DNA of 5,290 nucleotides from Alkalibaculum bacchi. Lineage in GTDB: Bacteria; Bacillota; Clostridia; Eubacteriales; Alkalibacteraceae. Shown here one piece after another: positions 1-4,924 of the stretch; the first letter of the stretch is position 1, and every line of letters starts with the position of its first letter. The stretch spans positions 1-5,290 of the forward strand of contig NZ_CALNCS010000043.1 of NCBI RefSeq assembly GCF_937875145.1, in the 5' to 3' direction. The position numbers and the translations under genes were made by a program. The notes below the pieces were generated by a model. The model was not told the origin of the DNA. It made no database searches and saw nothing but the letters and a program-made list of their open reading frames with translations.

Positions 1-57
1 GTCCCAGTCGACCTCATCGCGGTACGAGTCTTCCGGAACTTTATCTTCTTCTTTCAA
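1..57 (-). CDS. Possible 5' end of a divergent gene (partial, TTG start)
   Basis: On the minus strand a frame opens with TTG at 57-55 and stays open for 19 codons to the window edge. It reads M-KEEDKVPEDSYRDEVDWD, a hydrophilic, acidic N-terminus. A ribosome-binding-like AAAGG lies 8 bases upstream of the TTG, and an in-frame stop lies about 50 bases further upstream. The first 50 bases are clearly richer in G+C than the DNA that follows, as expected at a gene boundary. I do not recognise the protein. The alternative is the tail of a + strand gene ending at the TAA at 76-78 (reading VPVDLIAVRVFRNFIFFFQQ, then RNLSY), which looks less protein-like. With only 19 codons the call is weak. Confidence 0.35.
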   Translation of the reverse strand, partial: MKEEDKVPEDSYRDEVDWD

Positions 58-84
58 CAGAGAAACCTTTCTTACTAAGAAATA

Positions 85-99
85 GCTAATAGTATTAGA
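85..99. promoter_or_regulatory. Palindromic motif copy 1, candidate operator
   Basis: CTAATA (86-91), g92, TATTAG (93-98) is a perfect odd palindrome preceded by G85. It matches the motif at 135-149 in the pattern GCTAATAnnATTAG and starts exactly 50 bp before it. It lies 28 bases upstream of the possible divergent TTG start at 57. That fits an operator between divergent units, which is inferred from symmetry and spacing only. Confidence 0.35.
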
Positions 100-131
100 T
101 AATGTTTAGTAGAGTACCCGCCTATAAACTA

Positions 132-152
132 TTTGCTAATACCATTAGCAAA
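132..152. promoter_or_regulatory. Palindromic motif copy 2, perfect hairpin
   Basis: TTTGCTAAT (132-140), acc, ATTAGCAAA (144-152) is a perfect 9-bp inverted repeat with a 3-base loop. Its core matches the motif at 85-99. Neither strand shows a clear T-run after the stem, so a rho-independent terminator is less likely than a dimer-binding operator or a cruciform. No regulator gene is visible to test this. Confidence 0.4.
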
Positions 153-608
153 ATTTAAACAACAACACATTCCCGTCATAATGTTCACTGAGTGAGTTAG
201 CACTAGTCCACTACATCTGATAGAGAAGTTTCTTATTTTTTGTTGCTGTTTCTCTAAATAGGGATATGGGAGAAAATTAGTCTCTCCGAGATAACTACTG
301 TGTTTTAAAGCTATTTAATTTAATTAGTAGCTACTTCAATGTTTTGGATGTCTATGTTCAGAATTTGAGATATTATGATTAGTACATCGGCTGCACTTGC
401 AAAGGAATATGTTGTCATTGGTGCTGTGAGGCATCTGTGAGGTTAATAGCTGTAACTTAAAACTCTTTACAACGAGATAGTCGTACTCCAGTCGGTAGCG
501 TATCAAAAATGCCTTATTTGTTTGGACTTATCACTTGTTGATTAGTACTACTCAGCTCATATTTTCGTATCTATTTTAGAAATATGCAAACTGATAAATA
601 TGCATTAT

Positions 609-614
609 GAGGGG
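609..614 (+). promoter_or_regulatory. Ribosome binding site of first EutS-like gene
   Basis: GAGGGG lies 9 bases before the ATG at 624. It supports this start for the first EutS/PduU-type protein, whose N-terminus is then only a few residues longer than that of E. coli EutS. Confidence 0.75.
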
Positions 615-623
615 TAAAAAATA

Positions 624-986
624 ATGAAAGATACACAAGAACAAATTAGGGTTGTGCAGGAAACAGTTGCTGGCAAAGAGATAACCCTGGCTCATATTAT
701 TGGTGGACCAGCTCCTATAATCTATACAAAATTAGGAATGAATCCTACAGTTGACTACCAATCGAGTGCTTTAGGTATCATGAATATGACACCTCCAGAA
801 TCGACAGTTATTGCCTCAGATATTGCTCTTAAAAGTGCTGACGTATATCTTGGTTTTGCAGATCGCTTTACAGGAACCTTAATCATATCAGGAGAAATTG
901 CTGAAGTAATAACAGCGATTACTGCAGTTGTAAGCTATTTTCGTGATGTCCTTGGCTATGTTTCGTGTGATGTTACAAAACGATAG
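624..986 (+). CDS. EutS/PduU-type permuted BMC-H shell protein, copy 1
   Basis: This 120-residue protein is a bacterial microcompartment shell subunit of the circularly permuted EutS/PduU class. Members form hexamers with an N-terminal beta-barrel capping the central pore. The family is recognised along the full length: VQETVAGKEITLAHIIG at residues 11-27 (EutS has IQEFVPGKQVTLAHLI), GIMNMTPPEST at 51-61, ASDIALKSADV at 64-74, the signature GFADRFTG at 77-84, and the C-terminal CDVTK at 115-119. E. coli EutS is 111 residues, so this copy is full length. A second EutS-like gene follows after 8 bases and was probably co-transcribed with it. The symbol eutS is withheld because the locus substrate is not shown. 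The shell class is secure; the pathway is not. Confidence 0.93.
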   Translation: MKDTQEQIRVVQETVAGKEITLAHIIGGPAPIIYTKLGMNPTVDYQSSALGIMNMTPPESTVIASDIALKSADVYLGFADRFTGTLIISGEIAEVITAITAVVSYFRDVLGYVSCDVTKR

Positions 987-994
987 GGAATTCT

Positions 995-1423
995 ATGTCT
1001 ATAAGATTGACGAGAGAAGAGTTTTTAGAAAAAATTTTTCATAATTGTTATCAAGAAAATAATATTGAACATTTACGTTGGACGCGAGTTAGCGTGCCTG
1101 GCCGAGAAGTCGATCTAGCACATATTATTGGTGTATCCGATAGAAAAGTTTATGAAAATCTAGGGCTACATATTGGTGTTCACGAAGGTGAAGATCATGT
1201 AGGTGAAGCTATTGGCTTAATGCGGTTTACTCCGTGGGAATCTGTTGTTATTGCCGCTGATATAGCTGTAAAAAATAGTTCAATCAGTATAGGTTTTATG
1301 GACAGATTCAATGGTTCATTAATTTTAGTTGGAACAATTGCAGATGTGGAGAATGCAGAAACTGAAATTCTTCGGTATTTTAATGATGCTTTACATTTTA
1401 ATGTCTGTAGTCTCACAAAATAG
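995..1423 (+). CDS. EutS/PduU-type permuted BMC-H shell protein, copy 2, extended N-terminus
   Basis: This is a second shell subunit of the EutS/PduU class, 142 residues long. The core aligns from residue 28: RWTRVSVPGREVDLAHIIG (28-46), GLMRFTPWESVVIAADIA (74-91), signature GFMDRFNG (100-107), and the terminal VCSLTK (137-142). Residues 1-27 are an extension absent from EutS and PduU, containing a charged, helix-prone stretch (TREEFLEKIFHNCYQENN, 6-23). The loop around residues 59-70 is also longer and rich in His, Gly and Glu. The start is supported by AGGGA at 985-989, overlapping the stop of copy 1. The two copies are clearly divergent, so this is an old duplication rather than a recent repeat. 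Mixed hexamers or two separate pore types are both possible. The role of the extension is unknown. Confidence 0.92.
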   Translation: MSIRLTREEFLEKIFHNCYQENNIEHLRWTRVSVPGREVDLAHIIGVSDRKVYENLGLHIGVHEGEDHVGEAIGLMRFTPWESVVIAADIAVKNSSISIGFMDRFNGSLILVGTIADVENAETEILRYFNDALHFNVCSLTK

Positions 1424-1468
1424 TAAATAAATATATTAATAATTTGATAAATGGGAGAGTTCATCAAG

Positions 1469-1485
1469 TTCAATAAAGCATTGAA
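1469..1485 (+). promoter_or_regulatory. Hairpin overlapping the GTPase ribosome binding site
   Basis: TTCAAT (1469-1474), aaagc, ATTGAA (1480-1485) forms a perfect 6-bp stem with a 5-base loop. Its 3' arm covers the first bases of GAAGG (1483-1487), the ribosome binding site 6 bases before the ATG at 1494. The stem is A/T-rich and weak, so any dampening of GTPase translation is an inference. Confidence 0.3.
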
Positions 1486-1493
1486 GGTTAACT

Positions 1494-2003
1494 ATGAAAA
1501 AGCTTTTTTTAATGGGCCGCAGTGAAGCTGGTAAAACATCTCTTGCTCAGGTTTTGAGAGGAGAAAGGCCACATTATCATAAGACACAATATACATATGC
1601 AAATAGTGATACAATTGATACGCCTGGCGAATATTCGGAATCGAATCAACTTGGAGTTGGGCTTGCTTGTTTCTCATTCGAAGCTGATGTTATTGCAATT
1701 GTAATTGCTGCTGATGAGCCTTTTAGTGTTTTTGCTCCGAATTGTGGTTCTTTTTTAAATAGGCCTCTTATTGGAATTATCACTAAAATAGATTCCCCAT
1801 ACGCCAATATAGCAATGGTGAGACAGTGGCTTATTAATTCTGGATGTGAGCAAATCTTTTTAATTAATAATATGACAGGTGATGGTGTTGAGGAACTGAA
1901 GAATTATCTAAAAAGCGATTTTCCGCGGATTTCTTTAGATGAAGCAAAAGTGCATCAGAGGCAAGGTCTTCGTGACTGGGATATCATTCCTAAAAATTTA
2001 TAA
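1494..2003 (+). CDS. EutP/PduV-type small GTPase of BMC loci
   Basis: This 169-residue P-loop protein belongs to the EutP/PduV family, found in ethanolamine, propanediol and glycyl-radical-enzyme microcompartment operons. The nucleotide-binding motifs are intact: Walker A GRSEAGKTS at residues 8-16, the family KTQ at 30-32, the G3-like DTPGEY at 42-47, and the G4-like TKID at 97-100. E. coli EutP is 159 residues and shares the order of these motifs. In Salmonella, EutP has been reported to have acetate kinase activity, while PduV has been linked to movement of compartments in the cell, so the role is unsettled. The gene follows the second EutS-like gene after 70 bases and is the last gene of module A. 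The C-terminal tail after about residue 145 is basic and aromatic and not obviously part of the G domain. Confidence 0.92.
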   Translation: MKKLFLMGRSEAGKTSLAQVLRGERPHYHKTQYTYANSDTIDTPGEYSESNQLGVGLACFSFEADVIAIVIAADEPFSVFAPNCGSFLNRPLIGIITKIDSPYANIAMVRQWLINSGCEQIFLINNMTGDGVEELKNYLKSDFPRISLDEAKVHQRQGLRDWDIIPKNL

Positions 2004-2388
2004 GTTTGATATATACCAATAAAATATATTTAGTATTTAACTTTTATATAAGAGTAAGAGAAAAGATTTAATTTTTATACTCAGTAAAATGAATTATTTT
2101 GCATAAATATTAATTTATTTTAAACAGCGTAAAAGAACAGTTGTTGGAGTTTTATAAACTATTAAACTAAAAAATATTGAAATATTGTTCTTGCAAATAG
2201 TTTAGAGCGAAATAAAGTCTTTTAACTAAAAATGATGTAAATTAACTGTACAAATAGTCTAATTAGAAAAATAGTTAGTATAAAATGAATGAAATAATTT
2301 AAAGTCTAGTCATAGTACCTTGATTAGAAAGAATTTGTCTATAAGCAAATTATGTAAATATTAAATAGTGAAACTTAATATAGACTAA

Positions 2389-2405
2389 ATAAGAATTTGT
2401 CTTAT
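2389..2405. repeat. Small hairpin with a partial upstream copy
   Basis: ATAAGA (2389-2394), atttg, TCTTAT (2400-2405) is a perfect 6-bp inverted repeat. Twelve of its bases, AAGAATTTGTCT at 2391-2402, also occur at 2329-2340, 62 bp upstream. In DNA this AT-rich, repeats of this length are expected by chance, so no function is assigned. Confidence 0.4.
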
Positions 2406-2574
2406 ATACAATATACTAAGAAAATAGAAAATTTATATACAATTTATGACGTAAGGTTATGGTATACAAAAGTTTAAAAAGTGAGTCATTTATTTTTCTT
2501 TATTTGATCCTATATGATTGTATAAAATTAATTGAAAAAATTAGTAAATTATAAAAATAACAGCATAATATACA

Positions 2575-2601
2575 AATAAAATTATCAAAAATAATTTTAT
2601 T
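2575..2601. repeat. Perfect 11-bp A/T inverted repeat
   Basis: AATAAAATTAT (2575-2585), loop CAAAA, ATAATTTTATT (2591-2601) is a perfect 11-bp stem made only of A/T pairs. Without G/C pairs or a following T-run it is a poor terminator. It could act as a cruciform or an operator. It is the longest perfect hairpin I found in the gap. Confidence 0.5.
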
Positions 2602-2707
2602 AATAGAATTAATTCCTAAAATGGCTTATTTCATTTTAAAAAGACATAATTTTCTTAAAATTTTTAGATCCAGATAAAATTCAATAAATTTATTTTTTCT
2701 CTTTTGA

Positions 2708-2764
2708 ATTTGAATTTAGGAATAATTTTCTACACTAAAAATTTTAGTTAATAGAAATTCAAAT
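2708..2764. repeat. Nested inverted repeats
   Basis: ATTTGAATTT (2708-2717) is the exact reverse complement of AAATTCAAAT (2755-2764). Between them lies a 15-base odd palindrome, ACTAAAA-a-TTTTAGT (2734-2748). The block ends just before composition returns to normal, so it could mark a promoter or operator region for module B. Low complexity makes chance a real alternative. Confidence 0.4.
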
Positions 2765-2793
2765 GTAAAAAGTATCTTATATCACCGTATGCA

Positions 2794-2925
2794 ACAGATT
2801 ATCTACCAATTACCGATAGTTAAGGGTCTGTCAATAAGGTTCACATGAGGTAAAGCTGTTAGCTTGCTCACTGCCGATAGATAGCAAGTGAAGTCGATGC
2901 ATGTTAAAAGGAATGGGAGGTACAG
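2794..2925 (+). promoter_or_regulatory. Candidate structured 5' leader of the transporter operon
   Basis: Ordinary base composition resumes here although no gene is present. ACAGA (2794-2798) pairs with TCTGT (2827-2831), enclosing TTATC (2799-2803) paired with GATAG (2815-2819). A second hairpin is CTTGCT (2863-2868) with AGCAAG (2883-2888). A third, AAGCT-gtt-AGCTT (2853-2865), shares bases with it and is mutually exclusive. CCGATAG occurs twice (2813-2819 in the first structure, 2874-2880 in the second loop), so the second copy could compete for the same partner. I do not recognise a known riboswitch class. A cis-acting leader is inferred from structure and composition only. Confidence 0.35.
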
Positions 2926-4011
2926 GTGGCGGTTGCAGATGTTTCTTTAGAAGGTCTTGCCAAAGTAAAAAAACGTGAACTCGATCAAAGCTTTTTTAAG
3001 AAGGGTATTTTTCTTGGTTTGTTTTCTGGCATTACGTATGGTCTTTACAGCGCTTTTATAACAGCGGCCCAAAATGTTGGTGTTTGGAGTAATTGGTGGA
3101 GTAGTTTTGAATCTACATCTTTTATAGCAATTTTTATTTTTCCTACAATTGCATCTGCACTAAATGATCTTTGTAGTGCCATTTGGGCTTTGGTTGTAAC
3201 CGCAAAGCAAGGAAAACTTGGGGACTTTACTCTAACCCTAAAATCAAAGCCAGGTAGGATTATGATTGGGGCAGCACTTGTGGGCGGTCCTATAGCTACG
3301 ACAAGCTATATTATTGCCCTTTCGCAAGCTGGTCCCATTGCGTCGCCCGTTGCAGCCCTTAATGTCACTGCTGGTGCTATTTTCGGACGGGTGTTGTATA
3401 AGCAAAAACTTAGTGGAAGAACAATCCTAGGTATAGCTACTTGTTTGGTAGCAAGTATTATGATCGGAAGTACAGCACTAACCGGTGAAATGGGTAGTGG
3501 GGTAACTACTGGATTATTTTTTGCAGTAATTGCAGCGTTGGGCTGGGGACTTGAAGGTACTATCGCTGGTTTTGGTACTTCAATGATTGATTTCCAGATA
3601 GGTATTACCATCCGTCAATGTACTTCAGGAATTGCTAATTTGTGTATTTTGCTGCCAGTCTTATCGATTATTGGAAATGTGGGTGTAGGAACCGTATTTA
3701 ATTTTGTAGGACAGGTAGTCACAAATACTCCTTGGTGTTTTATTTTTCTATTGAGTGGCTTTTTTGCATACATTTCTTTTGCAAGTTGGTATAAAGGAAA
3801 TTCCATGTGTGGGTCGGCACTTGGTCAGGCTCTAAATGGTACCTACACTTTCTTTGCACCACTTTTCACTTGGATTGTTGTTGGAATTGCTATGGGACTC
3901 GAAGGATATTCGCTTGCTCCTATTGCATGGCTAGCTGCCATCGTAATGATGGTAGGAATTTTTATCATCGCTGTTAATCCTAAAGAATTTTCTAGAAGGG
4001 AGGAAAAATAA
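2926..4011 (+). CDS. DMT/EamA-type ten-helix membrane transporter
   Basis: This 361-residue integral membrane protein has the architecture of the drug/metabolite transporter superfamily. A hydrophilic, basic N-terminus (residues 1-25) precedes about ten hydrophobic segments, near 26-48, 66-93, 113-133, 137-155, 166-184, 194-215, 230-250, 270-288, 296-320 and 330-351. The two halves repeat the typical EamA pattern: helix 4 then YKQKLSGRTILGI (158-170) then helix 5 in the first, and GSALGQALNGTYTFFAPLFT (296-315) then the last helix in the second. The tail ends NPKEFSRREEK. The start is GTG, fixed by GGGAGG at 2915-2920. The gene leads an operon with two shell genes, so it probably imports the compartment substrate or exports a product. 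The substrate cannot be read from the sequence. Length is slightly above the usual 280-320 residues of EamA proteins. Confidence 0.85.
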   Translation: MAVADVSLEGLAKVKKRELDQSFFKKGIFLGLFSGITYGLYSAFITAAQNVGVWSNWWSSFESTSFIAIFIFPTIASALNDLCSAIWALVVTAKQGKLGDFTLTLKSKPGRIMIGAALVGGPIATTSYIIALSQAGPIASPVAALNVTAGAIFGRVLYKQKLSGRTILGIATCLVASIMIGSTALTGEMGSGVTTGLFFAVIAALGWGLEGTIAGFGTSMIDFQIGITIRQCTSGIANLCILLPVLSIIGNVGVGTVFNFVGQVVTNTPWCFIFLLSGFFAYISFASWYKGNSMCGSALGQALNGTYTFFAPLFTWIVVGIAMGLEGYSLAPIAWLAAIVMMVGIFIIAVNPKEFSRREEK

Positions 4012-4283
4012 TGAATAATTTAAGACCTCTAAATTATGCAATTCTTAAGTACTACACACAAGTCGATGAAGCCAGTGTGGATGATGTGATGGGTGCACTT
4101 GCAAATTCTTATCAAGAATATGCGACTTTTAATAAGCCCAAAATGATAGAGGCATTAATGACGGCCGAAAAAAATGGGCTTATTGAAGAGTCTCGTTTTG
4201 ACCTAGATGATTTAAACGAGATCAGAGTTTTTTATCACGCTACACAAGAACAGCGTGAAATGATCAATTCCTATATTAAATAG
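4011..4283 (+). CDS. Small acidic winged-helix-like protein
   Basis: This 90-residue protein overlaps the transporter stop by one base (TAATG). Its ribosome binding site GGGAGG (3998-4003) lies inside the transporter gene, so the two are probably translationally coupled. The pattern fits a single winged-helix domain: helix 1 about 7-17 (LNYAILKYYTQ), helix 2 about 21-35, helix 3 about 42-55 ending in NGLIEE, then a strand-like stretch IRVFYHATQ (71-79) as the wing, and a last helix 80-89. MarR/PadR-type proteins often end helix 3 in a similar GLI(E) pattern. It is acidic (15 Asp/Glu against 9 Lys/Arg), which argues against simple DNA binding and allows a role in protein contact. I do not recognise a named family. 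It is real by position, spacing and coding quality; its function is unknown. Confidence 0.85.
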   Translation: MNNLRPLNYAILKYYTQVDEASVDDVMGALANSYQEYATFNKPKMIEALMTAEKNGLIEESRFDLDDLNEIRVFYHATQEQREMINSYIK

Positions 4284-4294
4284 AGGAGATATAG

Positions 4295-4591
4295 ATGCGT
4301 TACAGGGGTGAGGAAGCCATCGGTCTCATTGAGACAATCGGAATGGTCCCTGCAATCTATGCTGCAGACGCGATGCTCAAGGCCGGAGATACTGAACTAG
4401 TAAGCTATGAAAATATCGGATCTACGCTAGTAACTATCATTGTTAAGGGTGACGTTGCGGCTTGTGAAGCAGCTGTTAAAGCGGGATGCGCTGCCGCTTC
4501 GAGTATTGGGAAATTAACCGCACATAACGTTATGAAGCGCCCTGTCCCATCTATTGGAGATGTTGTCTCTGTCCACGATGTGGATTATTAG
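4295..4591 (+). CDS. Canonical BMC-H shell protein, copy 1 (PduA/EutM-like)
   Basis: This 98-residue protein is a single-domain BMC-H subunit, which forms hexamers that tile the compartment facets. Family landmarks are AIGLIETIGMVPAIYAADAM (8-27), the hexamer-edge lysine at K29, the strand ELVSYEN (34-40), the pore loop IGST (41-44), and VKGDVAACEAAVKAG (50-64). The tail is MKRPVPSIGDVV, a variant of the usual IPRPH region. Both the pore glycine of PduA (Y-E-K-I-G-S-G-L) and the lysine before it differ here (Y-E-N-I-G-S-T-L). The ATG is fixed by AGGAG at 4284-4288, directly after the stop of the small winged-helix gene. Length matches the family (about 90-100). Confidence 0.95.
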   Translation: MRYRGEEAIGLIETIGMVPAIYAADAMLKAGDTELVSYENIGSTLVTIIVKGDVAACEAAVKAGCAAASSIGKLTAHNVMKRPVPSIGDVVSVHDVDY

Positions 4592-4596
4592 GGAGG
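4591..4596 (+). promoter_or_regulatory. Ribosome binding site that decides the GTG start at 4602
   Basis: GGGAGG starts at the last base of the previous stop codon and sits 5 bases before GTG at 4602. The upstream in-frame ATG at 4554 would add 16 residues inside the previous gene, without a comparable site and without family support. Confidence 0.85.
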
Positions 4597-4601
4597 TCAA
4601 G

Positions 4602-4913
4602 GTGGCTGACGAAAGCATAAATGCTTTAGGCATGATAGAGACATTTGGTCTTGTATGGGTTCTCGAAGCCGGTGACGCTATGTGCAAAGCTGGCGATGTT
4701 GAGTTGATAGGCTACGAGAACACAGCTTCGGGATATATTTCAATTTTAGTCAAAGGAGATGTCGCAGCTTGTAAAGCTGCTGTTGAGACTGGTGTAAAAG
4801 CTGTCGAATCACTTGGGGCAGAAGTCTATAGCTCTGTTGTTATTCCTAGGCCACACCCAAGCCTTAAGAAAATTACAGATAAGTACAAAGTTGAAAATCT
4901 TTTGCCGTATTAA
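4602..4913 (+). CDS. Canonical BMC-H shell protein, copy 2 (PduA/EutM-like)
   Basis: With the GTG start this is a 103-residue BMC-H shell subunit. Landmarks are INALGMIETFGLVWVLEAGD (6-25), the edge lysine at K29, ELIGYEN (34-40), the pore loop TASG (41-44), VKGDVAACKAAVETG (50-64), and IPRPHPSL (81-88), the conserved edge region carrying the PRPH arginine. It is a close paralogue of the gene just upstream; the VKGDVAAC stretch is identical. The main differences are in the pore loop (T-A-S-G-Y against I-G-S-T-L) and the tail. Hence the two probably give facets with different pore properties or form mixed layers. Ten bases separate it from the previous stop, consistent with one operon. A longer form from ATG 4554 is possible but unlikely. 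Confidence 0.94.
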   Translation: MADESINALGMIETFGLVWVLEAGDAMCKAGDVELIGYENTASGYISILVKGDVAACKAAVETGVKAVESLGAEVYSSVVIPRPHPSLKKITDKYKVENLLPY

Positions 4914-4924
4914 GGAGGTGTCTG

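Larger units (their letters stand above)
58..623. other. Intergenic region upstream of the shell genes
   Basis: No convincing gene lies in these 566 bases. The best short frame is 375-440 (21 codons, reading MISTSAALAKEYVVIGAVRHL), with no good ribosome binding site. I looked for TTGACA/TATAAT pairs, a -24/-12 sigma-54 pair and a B12 riboswitch core, and found none that is convincing. Notable elements are paired palindromes at 85-99 and 132-152, an 11-base odd palindrome at 185-195 (TCACT-g-AGTGA), alternative hairpins at 249-291, a 10-base direct repeat TGATTAGTAC at 376-385 and 539-548, and a 9-base direct repeat at 580-588 and 596-604 just before the first shell gene. If module A has its own promoter it should lie here. 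Confidence 0.6.
2004..2925. other. Long AT-rich gap between shell module and transporter operon
   Basis: These 922 bases hold no supported gene on either strand. From 2004 to about 2780 composition is extreme, roughly 15% G+C in four lines I counted, with stop codons dense in all frames. An 18-codon frame at 2621 lacks a ribosome binding site. No clear terminator follows the GTPase gene; GAGTA/TACTC (2052-2056/2078-2082) is too weak. Inverted repeats lie at 2389-2405, 2575-2601 and 2708-2764. From about 2780 the composition returns to normal and the DNA looks like a structured leader. The stretch may hold promoters, an AT-rich silencing or bending region, or the scar of a deletion or insertion. 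Confidence 0.7.

Noticed and set aside
375..440. 21-codon frame MISTSAALAKEYVVIGAVRHL
   Set aside because: It looks somewhat protein-like but has no good ribosome binding site, and its similarity to shell or enzyme starts is too slight to call a remnant.
1195..1473. Minus-strand frame of 92 codons opposite the second EutS-like gene
   Set aside because: It lies almost wholly opposite a gene with a clear family match and has no recognisable protein features.
1492..1677. Minus-strand frame of 61 codons opposite the GTPase gene
   Set aside because: It is antisense to the Walker A and DTPG region of a well-supported GTPase and shows no family features.
2052..2082. Possible terminator after the GTPase gene
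   Set aside because: The stem GAGTA/TACTC has only 5 bp with a 21-base loop and no T-run follows.
2194..2386. Recurrent AGTCT/AGACT words and two CAAATAGTnTA copies in the gap
   Set aside because: Spacing is irregular and words this short are expected in AT-rich sequence.
2329..2402. 12-base direct repeat AAGAATTTGTCT as a possible repeat array
   Set aside because: There are only two copies, 62 bp apart. In DNA of this composition 12-base repeats are expected by chance, and there is no CRISPR-like periodicity.
2621..2677. 18-codon frame inside the AT-rich gap
   Set aside because: There is no ribosome binding site, and composition matches the surrounding non-coding DNA.
2829..2834. Perfect TTGACA on the minus strand as a -35 box
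   Set aside because: No -10-like hexamer lies 15-19 bases away; the nearest, GATAAT, is 25 bases off, and no minus-strand gene follows.
600..2902. ATGCAT shortly before the ribosome binding sites of both modules (600-605 and 2897-2902)
   Set aside because: A 6-base palindrome in two places with different distances to the starts is within chance.
3306..3611. Minus-strand frame of 101 codons opposite the transporter
   Set aside because: The proline- and isoleucine-rich translation is typical of the reverse of a membrane protein gene, and no ribosome binding site was seen.
3615..3806. Minus-strand frame of 63 codons opposite the transporter
   Set aside because: It is antisense to coding sequence and has no protein-like pattern.
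4554..4601. Upstream ATG extending the second BMC-H protein by 16 residues
   Set aside because: It overlaps the previous shell gene and adds residues not found in the family, while GTG at 4602 has an ideal ribosome binding site and family-like length.
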